NCBI GenBank assembly: GCA_003864495.1
Contig: ML133403.1
Span: forward strand, 628,714-692,713
Length of the DNA: 64,000 nucleotides
Direction: 5' to 3'
Source of the DNA: Nemopilema nomurai
Taxonomy: Eukaryota > Cnidaria > Scyphozoa > Rhizostomeae > Rhizostomatidae
Under the pieces are notes generated by a model. It had not been told where the DNA came from and made no database searches. It saw only the letters and a list, made by a program, of their open reading frames with translations. This document shows positions 22,281 to 36,550 of this stretch, one piece after another. The number at the start of each line of letters is the position of its first letter. Position 1 is the stretch's first letter. A program made the translations under genes and the position numbers.

Positions 22281-25200
22281 CCTTAACAAGGCTAGCATTG
22301 AAAAGAGGCTAGGACGAAAACGAGGCTAGGTCTTTCAGCATCTAAACGAGGCTAGCATGGTAACGAGGCTAGGGCTTTTAGCACCAAAACGAGGCTAGCA
22401 CGAAAACGAGGCTAGCACGAAAACGAGGCTAGCACGAAAACGAGGCTAGCATGGAAACGAGGCTAGGACGAAAAATAGGCTAGGGCTTTTAGAATCAAAA
22501 CGAGACTAGTATGAAAACGAGGCTAAGATGAAAACGAGGCTATGACATAAACGAGGCTAGAACTTTTAGCACTTTAATGAGCCTAGCATGGAAAAGAGGC
22601 TAGGACGAAAACGAGGCTAGGGCTTTATTACCAAAACGTGGCTTGCTTGGAAACGAGGCTAGTACGTAAGAGCCTAGGGCTTTTAGCACCAAAACGAGGC
22701 TAGGACGAGAACGAGGCTAGCATGGAAACGAGGCTAGGACGAAAAAATGGCTAGGGCTTTTAGAACTAAAACGAGACTAGCATGAAAACGAGGCTACGAT
22801 GAAAAAAAGGCTATGACATAAACGAGGCTAGAACTTTTAGCACAAAAACAAGGATAGAATGGAAGAAAGGCTACGAAAAAAACGAGGCTAAGGCTTTTAG
22901 CACAAAAACGAGGCTTCCGTGGAAACGAAGCTAGGACGAAAACGAGGCTAGGGCTTTTAGCACCTAAAGGCTAGGGCTAGCTGGGAAACAAAGCTAGGAG
23001 GAGAACAAGGCTAGGGCTTTGATACCAAAACGAGGCTTGCTTGGAAACGAGGCTAGGACGTAAGAACCTAGGGCTTTTAGCAACAAAACGAGGTTAGCAT
23101 GGAAACGAGGCCAAGGCTTTTAGCACCAAAACGAGGCTAGCACGGAGACGATGCTAGGACGAAAACGAGGCTAGCGTGGAAACGAGGCTAGGACGAAAAA
23201 GAGGCTAGGGCTTTTAGAACCAAAACGAGACTAGTATGAAAACGAGGCTACGATGAAAACGAAGCTATTACATAAACTAGGGTAGAGCTTTTAGCACCTT
23301 AACGAGGCTAGCATTGAAAAGAGGCTAGGACGAAAACGAGGCTAGGTCTTTCAGCATCTAAACGAGGCTAGCATGGTAACAAGGCTAGGGCTTTTAGCAC
23401 CAAAACGAGGCTAGCACGAAAACGAGGCTAGCACGAAAACGAGGCTAGCATGGAAACGAGGCTAGGACGAAAAATAGGCTAGGGCTTTTAGAACCAAAAC
23501 GAGACTAGCATGAAAACGAGGCTACGATGAAAAAAAGGCTATGACAAAAACGAGGCTAGAACTTTTAGCACAAAAACAAGGCTAGAATGGAAGCAAGGCT
23601 ACGAAAAAAACGAGGCTAAGGCTTTTAGCACAAAAACGAGGCTTCCGTGGAAACGAGGCTAGGACGAAAACGAGGCTAGGGCTTTTAGCACCTAAACGAG
23701 GCTAGCTGGGAAACAAAGCTAGGAGGAGAACAAGGCTAGGGCTTTGATACCAAAACGAGGCTTGCTTGGAAACGAGGCTAGGACGTAAGAACCTAGGGCT
23801 TTTAGCAACAAAACGAGGTTAGCATGGAAACGAGGCTAAGGCTTTCAGCACCAAAACGAGGCTAGCACGGAGACGATGCTACGATGAAAACGAGGCTATT
23901 ACATAAAAGAGGCTAGAGCTTTTAACACCTTAACGAGGCTAGCATGGAAACGAGGCTAGGACGAAAACGAGGCTAGCGTGGAAACGAGGCTAGGACGAAA
24001 AAGAGGCTAGGGCTTTTAGAACCAAAACGAGACTAGTATGAAAACGAGGCTACGATGAAAACGAGGCTATTACATAAACTAGGGTAGAGCTTTTAGCACC
24101 TTAACAAGGGTAGCATCTAAAAGAGGCTAGGATGAAAACGAGGCTAGGGCTTTCACCATCTAAACGAGGTTAGCATGGAAACGAGGCTAAGGCTTTTAGC
24201 ACCAAAACGAGGCTAGCACGGAGACGATGCTACGATGAAAACGAGGCTGTTACATAAACGAGGCTAGAGCTTTTAGCACCTTAACGAGGCTAGCATGGAA
24301 AAGAGGCTAGGACGAAAACGAGGCTAGGTCTTTCAGCATCTAAACGAGGCTAGCATGGAAACGAGGCTAGGGCTTTTAGACAAAAAACGAGGCTAGCACG
24401 AAAACGAGGCTAGCATGGAAACGAGGCTAGGACGAAAACGAGGCTTGGGCTTTTAGACACAAAACGAGGCTAGCACGAAAACGAGGCTAGCATGGAAACG
24501 AGGCTAGGACGAAAAAGAGGCTAGGGCTTTTAGAACCAAAACGAGGCTTCCGTAGAAACGAGGCTAGCATGGAAACGAGGCTAGGAAGAAAACGAGGCTA
24601 GCATGGAAACGAGGCTTGGACGAAAACAAGGCTAGCATGGAAACGAGGATATGACGAAAAAGAGGCTAGGGCTTTTAGAACCAAAACGAGACTAGTATGA
24701 AAACGAGGCTACGATGAAAACGAGGCTATGACATAAACGAGGCTAGAACTTTTAGCACCTTAACGAGGCTAGCATGGAAAAGAGGCTAGGACGAAAACGA
24801 GGCTAGGACGAAAACGAGGCTAGGGCTTTAATACCAAAATTTGGCTTGCTTGGAAACGAGGCTAGGACGTAAGAGCCTAGGGCTTTTAGCACCAAAACGA
24901 GGCTAGGACAAAAACGAGGCTAGCATGGAAACGAGGCTAGGACAAAAAAGAGGCTAGGGCTTTAGCACCAAAACGAGGCTTCAATGGAATCGAGGCTAGC
25001 ATGGAAACGAGGCTAGGAGGAAAACGAGGCTAGCATGGAAACGAGGCTTGGACGAAAACAAGGCTAGCATGGAAACGAAGCTAGGACGAAAAAGAGGCTA
25101 ACGCTTTTAGAACCAAAACGAGGTTAGCATGGAAACGAAGCTAAGGCTTTTAGCACCAAAACGAGGCTAGCACGGAGACGATGCTACGATGAAAACGAGG
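22281..25200 (+). repeat. Mixed array segment with a 0.73-kb local duplication
   Basis: There is no gene. The variant TAGAATGGAAG at 22854 and 23582 marks a local duplication (offset about 728) covering roughly 22750-23200 and 23470-23930. At 22968-22990 one module boundary is scrambled (CCTAAAGGCTAGGGCTAGC) where related copies have CCTAAACGAGGCTAGC. From about 24050 the segment follows the order seen at 17.03-18.2 kb and 21.05-22.2 kb, with an extra roughly 100-bp repetition around 24360-24480. Confidence 0.78.
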
Positions 25201-27870
25201 CTATTACATAAACGAGGCTAGAGCTTTTAACACCTTAACGAGGCTAGCATGGAAACGAGGCTAGGACGAAAACGAGACTAGCGTGGAAACGAGGCTAGGA
25301 TGAAAAAGAGGCTAGGGCTTTTAGAACCAAAACGAGACTAGTATGAAAACGAGGCTACGATGAAAACGAGGCTATGACATAAACGAGGCTAGAACTTTTA
25401 GCACCTTAACGAGGCTAGCATGGAAAAGAGGCTAGGACGAAAACGAGGCTAGGTCTTTCAGCATCTAAACGAGGCTAGCATGGTAACGAGGCTAGGGCTT
25501 TTAGACACAAAACGAGGCTAGCACGAAAACGAGGCTAGCATGGAAACGAGGCTAGGACGAAAAATAGGCTAGGGCTTTTAGAACCAAAACGAGGCTTTCG
25601 TAGAAACGAGGCTAGCACGGAAACGAGGCTAGGAAGAAAACGAGGCTAGCATGGAAACGAGGCTTGGACGAAAACAAGGCTAGCATGGAAACGAGGATAT
25701 GACGAAAAAGAGGCTAGGGCTTTTAGAACCAAAACGAGACTAGTATGAAAACGAGGCTACGATGAAAACGAGGCTATGACATAAACGAGGCTAAACTTTT
25801 AGCACCTTAACGAGGCTAGCATGGAAAAGAGGCTAGGACGAAACGAGGCTAGGACGAAAACGAGGCTAGGGCTTTAATACCAAAACTTGGCTTGCTTGGA
25901 AACGAGGCTAGGACGTAAGAGCCTAGGGCTTTTAGCACCAAAACGAGGCTAGGACAAAAACGAGGCTAGCATGGAAACGAGGCTAGGACAAAAAAGAGGC
26001 TAGGGCTTTAGCACCAAAACGAGGCTTCAATGGAATCGAGGCTAGCATGGAAACGAGGCTAGGAGGAAAACGAGGCTAGCATGGAAACGAGGCTTGGACG
26101 AAAACAAGGCTAGCATGGAAACGAAGCTAGGACGAAAAAGAGGCTAACGCTTTTAGAACCAAAACGAGGTTAGCATGGAAACGAGGCTAAGGCTTTTAGC
26201 ACCAAAACGAGGCTAGCACGGAGACGACGCTACGATGAAAACGAGGCTATTACATAAACGAGGCTAGAGCTTTTAACACCTTAACGAGGCTAGCATGGAA
26301 ACGAGGCTAGGACGAAAACGAGACTAGCGTGGAAACGAGGCTAGGACGAAAAAGAGGCTAGGGCTTTTAGAACCAAAACGAGACTAGTATGAAAACGAGG
26401 CTACGATGAAAACGAGGCTATGACATAAACGAGGCTAGAACTTTTAGCACCTTAACGAGGCTAGCATGGAAAAGAGGCTAGGACGAAAACGAGGCTAGGT
26501 CTTTCAGCATCTAAACGAGGCTAGCATGGTAACGAGGCTAGGGCTTTTAGCACCAAAACGAGGCTAGCACGAAAACGAGGCTAGCACGAAAACGAGGCTA
26601 GCATGGAAACGAGGCTAGGACGAAAAAGAGGCTAGGGCTTTTAGAACCAAAACGAGACTAGTATAAAAACGAGGCTAAGATGAAAACGAGTCTATGACAT
26701 AAACGAGGCTAGAACTTTTAGCACTTTAATGAGCCTAGCATAGAAAAGAGGCTAGGACGAAAAAATGGCTAGGGCTTTTAGAACTAAAACGAGACTAGCA
26801 TGAAAACGAGGCTACGATGAAAAAAAGGCTATGACATAAACGAGGCTAGCATGGAGGCAAGGCTACGAAAAAAACGAGGCTAAGGCTTTTAGCACAAAAA
26901 CGAGGCTTCCGTGGAAACGAGGCTAGGACGAAAACGAGGCTAGGGCTTTTAGCACCTAAACGAGGCTAGCTGGGAAACAAAGCTAGGAGGAGAACAAGGC
27001 TAGGGCTTTAATACCAAAACGAGGCTTGCTTGGAAACGAGGCTAGGACGTAAGAACCTAGGGCTTTTAGCAACAAAACGAGTTAGCATGGAAACGAGGGG
27101 CTTTTAAGCACCAAAACGAGGCTAGCACGGAGACGATGCTACGATGAAAACGAGGCTATTACATAAACGAGGCTAGAGCTTTTAACACCTTAACGAGGCT
27201 AGCAATGAAACGAGGCTAGGACGAAAACGAGACTAGCGTGGAAACGAGGCTAGGACAAAAAGAGGCTAGGGCTTTTAGAACCAAAACAAGACTAGTATGA
27301 AAACGAGGCTACGATGAAAACGAGGCTATGACATAAACGAGGCTAGAACTTTTAGCACCTTAACGAGGCTAGCATGGAAAAGAGGCTAGGACGAAAACGA
27401 GGCTAGGTCTTTCAGCATCTAAACGAGGCTAGCTTGGTAACGAGGCTAGGGCTTTTAGCACCAAAACGAGGCTAGCACGAAATCGAGGCTAGCAGGAAAA
27501 CGAGGCTAGCATGGAAACGAGGCTAGGACGAAAAATAGGCTAGGGCTTTTAGAACCAAAACGAGACTAGTATGAAAACGAGGCTAAGATGAAAACGAGGC
27601 TATGACATAAACGAGGCTAGAACTTTAAGCACTTTAATGAGCCTAGCATGGAAAAGAGGCTAGGACGAAAACGAGGCTAAGGCTTTATTACCAAAACGTG
27701 GCTTGCTTGGAAACGAGGCTAGTACGTAAGAGCCTAGGGCTTTTAGCACCAAAACGAGGCTAGGACGAAAACGAGGCTAGCATGGAAACGAGGCTAGGAC
27801 GAAAAAATGGCTAGGGCTTTTAGAACTAAAACGAGACTAGCATGAAAACGAGGCTACGATGAAAAAAAGG
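25201..27870 (+). repeat. Higher-order repeat D, copy 1 (2.67 kb)
   Basis: Anchors at 25291 and 27201 recur at 27961 and 30004 (offset 2670, later 2803). This copy lacks about 130 bp near 26760 that the second copy has (the TTTATTACCAAAACGTGG section). Private markers shared by the two copies are GCTAGCAATGAAACG and GAAATCGAGGCTAGCAGG. It contains a one-off scrambled junction, CGAGGGGCTTTTAAGCACC, near 27095. Confidence 0.85.
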
Positions 27871-30673
27871 CTATTACATAAACGAGGCTAGAGCTTTTAA
27901 CACCTTAACGAGGCTAGCATGGAAACGAGGCTAGGACGAAAACGAGACTAGCGTGGAAACGAGGCTAGGATGAAAAAGAGGCTAGGGCTTTTAGAACCAA
28001 AACGAGACTAGTATGAAAACGAGGCTACGATGAAAACGAGGCTATGACATAAACGAGGCTAGAACTTTTAGCACCTTAACGAGGCTAGCATGGAAAAGAG
28101 GCTAGGACGAAAACGAGGCTAGGTCTTTCAGCATCTAAACGAGGCTAGCATGGTAACGAGGCTAGGGCTTTTAGACACAAAACGAGGCTAGCACGAAAAC
28201 GAGGCTAGCATGGAAACGAGGCTAGGACGAAAAAGAGGCTAGGGCTTTTAGAACCAAAACGAGGCTTTCGTAGAAACGAGGCTAGCACGGAAACGAGGCT
28301 AGGAAGAAAACGAGGCTAGCATGGAAACGAGGCTTGGACGAAAACAAGGCTAGCATGGAAACGAGGATATGACGAAAAAGAGGCTAGGGCTTTTAGAACC
28401 AAAACGAGACTAGTATGAAAACGAGGCTACGATGAAAACGAGGCTATGACATAAACGAGGCTAAAACTTTTAGCACCTTAACGAGGCTAGCATGGAAAAG
28501 AGGCTAGGACGAAAACGAGGCTAGGACGAAAACGAGGCTAGGGCTTTAATACCAAAACTTGGCTTGCTTGGAAACGAGGCTAGGACGTAAGAGCCTAGGG
28601 CTTTTAGCACCAAAACGAGGCTAGGACAAAAACGAGGCTAGCATGGAAACGAGGCTAGGACAAAAAAGAGGCTAGGGCTTTAGCACCAAAACGAGGCTTC
28701 AATGGAATCGAGGCTAGCATGGAAACGAGGCTAGGAGGAAAACGAGGCTAGCATGGAAACGAGGCTTGGACGAAAACAAGGCTAGCATGGAAACGAAGCT
28801 AGGACGAAAAAGAGGCTAACGCTTTTAGAACCAAACGAGGTTAGCATGGAAACGAGGCTAAGGCTTTTAGCACCAAAACGAGGCTAGCACGGAGACGATG
28901 CTACGATGAAAACGAGGCTATTACATAAACGAGGCTAGAGCTTTTAACACCTTAACGAGGCTAGCATGGAAACGAGGCTAGGACGAAAACGAGACTAGCG
29001 TGGAAACGAGGCTAGGACGAAAAAGAGGCTAGGGCTTTAGAACCAAAACGAGACTAGAAAACGAGGCTACGATGAAAACGAGGCTATGACATAAACGAGG
29101 CTAGAACTTTTAGCACCTTAACGAGGCTAGCATGGAAAAGAGGCTAGGACGAAAACGAGGCTAGGTCTTTCAGCATCTAAACGAGGCTAGCATGGTAACG
29201 AGGCTAGGGCTTTTAGCACCAAAACGAGGCTAGCACGAAAACGAGGCTAGCACGAAAACGAGGCTAGCATGGAAACGAGGCTAGGACGAAAAATAGGCTA
29301 GGGCTTCTAGAACCAAAACGAGACTAGTATAAAAACGAGGCTAAGATGAAAACGAGTCTATGACATAAACGAGGCTAGAACTTTTAGCACTTTAATGAGC
29401 CTAGCATAGAAAAGAGGCTAGGACGAAAACGAGGCTAGGGCTTTATTACCAAAACGTGGCTTGCTTGGAAACGAGGCTAGTACGTAAGAGCCTAGGGCTT
29501 TTAGCACCAAAACGAGGCTAGGACGAAAACGAGGCTAGCATGGAAACGAGGCTAGGACGAAAAAATGGCTAGGGCTTTTAGAACTAAAACGAGACTAGCA
29601 TGAAAACGAGGCTACGATGAAAAAAAGGCTATGACATAAACGAGGCTAGCATGGAAGCAAGGCTACGAAAAAACGAGGCTAAGGCTTTTAGCACAAAAAC
29701 GAGGCTTCCGTGGAAACGAGGCCAGGACGAAAACGAGGCTAGGGCTTTTAGCACCTAAACGAGGCTAGCTGGGAAACAAAGCTAGGAGGAGAACAAGGCT
29801 AGGGCTTTAATACCAAAACGAGGCTTGCTTGGAAACGAGGCTAGGACGTAAGAACCTAGGGCTTTTAGCAACAAAACGAGGTTAGCATGGAAACGAGGCT
29901 AAGGCTTTAAGCACCAAAACGAGGCTAGCACGGAGACGATGCTACGATGAAAACGAGGCTATTACATAAACGAGGCTAGAGCTTTTAACACCTTAACGAG
30001 GCTAGCAATGAAACGAGGCTAGGACGAAAACGAGACTAGCGTGGAAACGAGGCTAGGACAAAAAGAGGCTAGGGCTTTTAGAACCAAAAAAGACTAGTAT
30101 GAAAACGAGGCTACGATGAAAACGAGGCTATGACATAAACGAGGCTAGAACTTTTAGCACCTTAACGAGGCTAGCATGGAAAAGAGGCTAGGACGAAAAC
30201 GAGGCTAGGTCTTTCAGCATCTAAACGAGGCTAGCTTGGTAACGAGGCTAGGGCTTTTAGCACCAAAACGAGGCTAGCACGAAATCGAGGCTAGCAGGAA
30301 AACGAGGCTAGCATGGAAACGAGGCTAGGACGAAAAATAGGCTAGGGCTTTTAGAACCAAAACGAGACTAGTATGAAAACGAGGCTAAGATGAAAACGAG
30401 GCTATGACATAAACGAGGCTAGAACTTTTAGCACTTTAATGAGCCTAGCATGGAAAAGAGGCTAGGACGAAAACGAGGCTAAGGCTTTATTACCAAAACG
30501 TGGCTTGCTTGGAAACGAGGCTAGTACGTAAGAGCCTAGGGCTTTTAGCACCAAAACGAGGCTAGGACGAAAACGAGGCTAGCATGGAAACGAGGCTAGG
30601 ACGAAAAAATGGCTAGAGCTTTTAGAACTAAAACGAGACTAGCATGAAAACGAGGCTACGATGAAAAAAAGGC
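27871..30673 (+). repeat. Higher-order repeat D, copy 2 (2.80 kb)
   Basis: This is the tandem copy of 25201-27870 and begins where GAAAAAAAGG is joined to CTATTACATAAACG at 27871. It carries GGCTTCTAGAACC (29301), a marker repeated at 36719 and 45955, showing that part of this unit was copied again further right. Only modules are present. Confidence 0.85.
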
Positions 30674-33600
30674 TATGACATAAACGAGGCTAGAACTTTT
30701 AGCACAAAAACAAGGCTAGCATGGAAGCAAGGCTACAAAAAAAACGAGGCTAAGGCTTTTAGCACAAAAATGAGGCTTCCGTGGAAACGAGGCTAGGACG
30801 AAAACGAGGCTAAGGCTTTTAGCACCTAAACGAGGCTAGCTGGGAAACAAAGCTAGGAGGAGAACAAGGCTAGGGCTTTAATACCAAAACGAGGCTTGCT
30901 TGGAAACGAGGCTAGGACGTAAGAACCTAGGGCTTTTAGCAACAAAACGAGGTTAGCATGGAAACAAGGCTAAGGCTTTTAGCACCAAAACGAGGCTAGC
31001 ACGGAGACGATGCTACGATGAAAGCGAGGCTATTACATAAACTAGGGTAGAGCTTTTAGCACCTTAACAAGTGTAGCATCTAAAAGAGGCTAGGATGAAA
31101 ACGAGGCTAGGGCTTTCACCATCTAAAAGAGGCTAGCATGGAAACGAGGCTAGGGCTTTTAGAACCAAAACGAGGCTTCCGTAGAAACGAGGCTAGCATG
31201 GAAACGAGGCTAGGAGGACAACGAGGCTATGATATAATCGAGGCTAGAACTTTTAGCACCTTAACGAGGCTAGCATAGAAACGAGGCTAGGACAAAAACG
31301 AGGCTAGGGCTTTAATACCAAAACATGGCTTGCTTTGAAACGAGGCTAGGAGGAAGACAAAGCAAGAGCTTTTAGCACCTAAAAAAGGCTAGCATGGAAA
31401 CGAGGCTAAGGCTTTTAGCACCAAAACGAGGCTAGCACGGAGACGATGCTACGATGAAAACGAGGCTATTACATAAACGAGGCTAGAGCTTTTAACACCT
31501 TAACAAGGCTAGCATGGAAACGAGGCTAGGACGAAAACGAGGCTAGCGTGGAAACGAGGCTAGGACGAAAAAGAGGCTAGGGCTTTTAGAACCAAAACGA
31601 GACTAGTATGAAAACGAGGCTACGATGAAAACGAGGCTATGACATAAACGAGGCTAGAACTTTTAGCACCTTAACGAGGCTAGCATGGAAAAGAGGCTAG
31701 GACGAAAACGAGGCTAGGTCTTTCAGCATCTAAACGAGGCTAGCATGGTAACGAGGCTAGGTCTTTCAGCATCTAAACGAGGCTAGCATGGAACGAGGCT
31801 AGGACGAAAACGAGGCTAGTATTGGAAACGAGGCTAGGACGAAAAAGAGGCTAGGGCTTTTAGAATCAAAACGAGACTAGTATGAAAACGAGGCTACGAT
31901 GAAAACGAGGCTATGACATAAACGAGGCTAGAACTTTTAGCACCTTAACGAGGCTAGCATGGAAAAGAGGCTAGGACGAAAACGAGGCTAGGGCTTTAAA
32001 ACCAAAACGTGGCTTGCTTGGAAACGAGGCTAGGACGTAAGGGCCCAGGGTTTTTAGCACCAAAACGAGGCTAGGACAAAAACGAGGCTAGCATGGAAAC
32101 GAGGCTAGGACAAAAAAAGGCTAGGGCTTTAGCACCAAAACGAGACTTCCATGGAATCGAGGCTGGGACGAAAAAATGGCTAGGGCTTTTAGAACCAAAA
32201 CGAGACTAGCATGAAAACGAGGCTACGATAAAAACGAAGCTATGACATAAACGAGGCTAGGGCTCTCAGCATCTAAACGAGGCTAGCATGGAAACGAGGC
32301 TAGGGCTTTAAGAACCAAAACGAGGCTTCCGTAGAAACGAGGCTAGCATGGAAACGAGGCTAGGAGGACAACGAGACTATGACATAAACGAGGCTAGAAC
32401 TTTTAGCACCTTAACGAGGCTAGCATAGAAACGAGGCTAGGATAAAAACGAGGCTAAGGCTTTAATACCAAAACATGGCTTGCTTGGAAACGAGGCTAGG
32501 AGGAAGACAAAGCAAGAGGTTTTAGCACCTAAACAAGGCTAGCATGGAAACGAGGCTAAGGCTTTTAGCACCAAAACGAGGCTAGCACGGAGACGATGCT
32601 ACGATGAAAACGAGTCTATTACATAAACGAGGCTAGAGCTTTTAACACCTTAACGAGGCTAGCATGGGAACGAGGCTAGGACGAAAACGAGGCTAGCGTG
32701 GAAACGAGGCTAGGACGAAAAAGAGGCTAGGGCTTTTAGAACCAAAACGAGACTAGTATGAAAACGAGGTTACGATGAAAACGAGGCTATGACATAAACG
32801 AGGCTAGAATTTTTAGCACTTTAATGAGCCTAGCATGGAAAAGAGGCTATGATGAAAACGAGGCTATGACATAAACGAGGCTAGAACTTTTAGCACTTTA
32901 ATGAGCCTAGCATGGAAAAAAGGCTAGGACGAAAACGAGGCTAGGGCTTTATTACCAAAACGTTGCTTGCTTGGAAACGAGGCTAGTACGTAAGAGCCTA
33001 GGGTTTTTAGCACCAAAACGAGGCTAGGACGAAAACGAGGCTAGCATGGAAACGAGGCTAGGACGAAAAAATGGCTAGGGCTTTTAGAACTAAAACGAGA
33101 CTAGCATGAAAACGAGGCTACGATGAAAAAAAGGCTATGATATAAACGAGGCTAGAACTTTTAGCACAAAAACAAGGCTAGCATGGAAGCAAGGCTACGA
33201 AAAAAACGAGGCTAAGGCTTTTAGCACAAAAACGAGGCTTCCGTGGAAACGAGGCTAGGACGAAAACGAGGCTAGGGCTTTTAGCACCTAAACGAGGCTA
33301 GCTGGGAAACAAAGCTAGGAGGAGAACAAGGCTAGGGCTTTAATACCAAAACGAGGCTTGCTTGGAAACGAGGCTAGGACGTAAGAACCTAGGGCTTTTA
33401 GCAACAAAACGAGGTTAGCATGGAAACGAGGCTAGGACGAAAACGAGGCTAGGTCTTTCAGCATCTAAACGAGGCTAGCATAGAAACGAGGCTAGGGCTT
33501 TTAGACCCAAAACGAGGCTAGCACGAAAACGAGGCTAGCATGGAAACGAGGCTAGGAAGAAAACGAGGCTAGCATGGAAACGAGGCTTGGACGAAAACAA

Positions 33601-36550
33601 GGCTAGCATGGAAACGAGGCTAGGACGAAAAAGAGGCTAGGGCTTTAAGAACCAAAACGAGACTAGTATGAAAACGAGGCTACGATGAAAACGAGGCTAT
33701 GACATAAACGAGGCTAGAACTTTTAGCACCTTAACGAGGCTAGCATGGAAAAGAGGCTAGGACGAAAACGAGGCTAGGACGAAAACGAGGCTAGGGCTTT
33801 AATACCAAAACTTGGCTTGCTTGGAAACGAGGCTAGGACGTAAGAGCCTAGGGCTTTTAGCACCAAAACGAGGCTAGGACAAAAACGAGGCTAGCATGGA
33901 AACGAGGCGAGGACAAAAAAGAGGCTAGGGCTTTAGCACCAAAACGAGGCTTCAATGGAATCGAGGCTAGCATGGAAACGGGGCTAGGAGGAAAACGAGG
34001 CTAGCATGGAAACGAGGCTTGGACGAAAACAAGGCTAGCATGGAAACGAAGCTAGGACGAAGAAGAGGCTAGGGCTTTTAGAACCAAAACGAGGTTAGCA
34101 TGGAAACGAGGCTAAGGCTTTTAGCACCAAAACGAGGCTAGCACGGAGACGATGCTACGATGAAAACGAGGCTATTACATAAACGAGGGTAGAGCTTTTA
34201 GCACCTTAACGAGGCTAGCATGGAAAAGAGGCTAGGACGAAAACGAGGCTAGGTCTTTCAGCATCTAAACGAGGCTAGCATGGAAACGAGGCTAGGGCTT
34301 TTAGCACCAAAACGAGGCTAGCATGGAAACGAGGCTTGGACGAAAACAAGGCTAGCATGGAAACGAGGCTAGAAAAAAAAGAGGCTAGGGCTTTAAGCAC
34401 AAAAAAGAGGCTTCCGTAGAAACGAGGCTAGCATGGAAACGAGGCTAGGAGGTAAACGAGGCTAGCATGGAAACGAGGCTTGGACGAAAACAAGGCTAGC
34501 ATGGAAACGAGGCTAGGACGAAAAAGAGGCTAGGGCTTTGAGAACCAAAACGAGGTTAGCATGGAAACGAGGCTAAGGCTTTTAGCACCAAAACGAGGCT
34601 AGCACGGAGACGATGCTACGTTGAAAACGAGGCTATTACATAAACGAGGGTAGTGCTTTTAGCACCTTAACGAGGCTAGCATGGAAAAGAGGCTAGGACG
34701 AAAACGAGGCTAGGTCTTTCAGCATCTAAACGAGGCTAGCATGGGAACGAGGCTAGGGCTTTTAGACCCAAAACGAAGCTAGCACGAAAACGAGGCTAGC
34801 ATGGAAACGAGGCTAAGAAGAAAAAGAGGCTAGGGCTTTTAGAACCAAAACGAGGCTTCCGTAGAAACGAGGCTAGCATGGAAACGAGGCTAGGAGGACA
34901 ACGAGGCTATGACATAAATGAGATTAGATTTTTTAGCACCTTAACGAGGCTAGCATAGAAGCGAGGCTAGGACAAAAACGAGGCTAGGGCTTTAATACCA
35001 AAACATTGCTTGCTTGGAAACGAGGCTAGGAGGAAGACAAAGCAAGAGCTTTTAGAATCTTAACAAGGCTAGCATGGAAACGAGGCTAAGGCTTTTAGCA
35101 CCAAAACGAGGCTAGCACGGAGACGATGCTACGATGAAAACGAGGCTATTACATAAACGAGTCTAGAGCTTTTAACACCTTTACGAGGCTAGCATGGAAA
35201 CGAGGCTAGGACGAAAACGAGGCTAGCGTGGAAACGAGGCTAGGACGAAAAAGAGGCTAGGGCTTTTAGAACCAAACGAGACTAGTATGAAAACGAGGCT
35301 ACGATGAAAACGAGGCTATGACATAACGAGGCTAGAGCTTTTAGCACCTTAACGAGGCTAGCAGTGAAAAGAGGCTGGACGAAAACGAGGCTAGGGTCTT
35401 TCAGCATCTAAACGAGGCTAGCATGGTAACGAGGCTAGGGCTTTTAGCACCAAAACGAGGCTAGCACGAAAACGAGGCTAGCACGAAAACGAGGCTAGCA
35501 TGGAAACGAGGCTAGGACGAAAAAGAGGCTAGGGCTTTTAGAACCAAAACGAGACTAGTATGAAAACGAGGCTAGGATGAAAACGAGGCTATGACATAAA
35601 CGAGGCTAGAACTTTTAGCACTTTAATGAGCCTAGCATGGAAAAGAGGCTAGGACGAAAACGAGGCTAGGTCTTTCAGCATCTAAACGAGGCTAGCATGG
35701 TAACGAGGCTAGGACTAAAACGAGGCTAGCTTGGAAACGAGGCTAGGACGAAAAAGAGGCTAGGGCTTTTAGAACCAAAACGAGACTAGTATGAAAACGA
35801 GGCTACGATGAAAACAAGGCTATGACATAAACGAGGCTAGAACTTTTAGCACCTTAACGAGGCTAGCATGGAAAAGAGGCTAGGACGAAAACGAGGCTAG
35901 GGCTTTAAAACCAAAACGTGGCTTGCTTGGAAACGAGGCTAGGACGTAAGGGCCCAGGGTTTTTAGCACCAAAACGAGGCTAGGACAAAAACGAGGCTAG
36001 CATGGAAACGAGGCTAGGACAAAAAAAGGCTAGGGCTTTAGCATCAAAACGAGGCTTCCATGGAATCGAGGCTGGGACGAAAAAATGGCTAGGGCTTTTA
36101 GAACCAAAACGAGACTAGCATGAAAACGAGGCTACGATGAAAACGAAGCTATGACATAAACGAGGCTAGGGCTTTTAGCACCAAAACGAGGCTAGCATGG
36201 AAACGAGGCTTGGACGAAAACAAGGCTAGCATGGAAACGAGGCTAGAAAAAAAAGAGGCTAGGGCTTTAAGCACAAAAAAGAGGCTTCCGTAGAAACGAG
36301 GCTAGCATGGAAACGAGGCTAGGAGGTAAACGAGGCTATCATGGAAACGAGGCTTGGACGAAAACAAGGATGGAAACGAGGCTAGGACGAAAAAGAGGCT
36401 AGGGCTTTGAGAACCAAAACGAGGTTAGCATGGAAACGAGGCTAAGGCTTTTAGCACCAAAACGAGGCTAGCACGGAGACGATGCTACGTTGAAAACGAG
36501 GCTATTACATAAACGAGGGTAGTGCTTTTAGCACCTTAACGAGGCTAGCA
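30674..36550 (+). repeat. Higher-order repeat E, copy 1 (with start at about 30400)
   Basis: This block, counted from about 30400, is repeated at about 39490-45610. Anchors at 31071, 32261 and 36001 match 40154, 41345 and 45071 (offsets 9083, 9084 and 9070). Markers include GGCTAGAGCTTTTAGAACTA, AACAAGTGTAGCATC, CTAGTATTGG (31816) and GGGCTCTCAGCATC. No gene is visible in nearly 6 kb. Confidence 0.86.
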
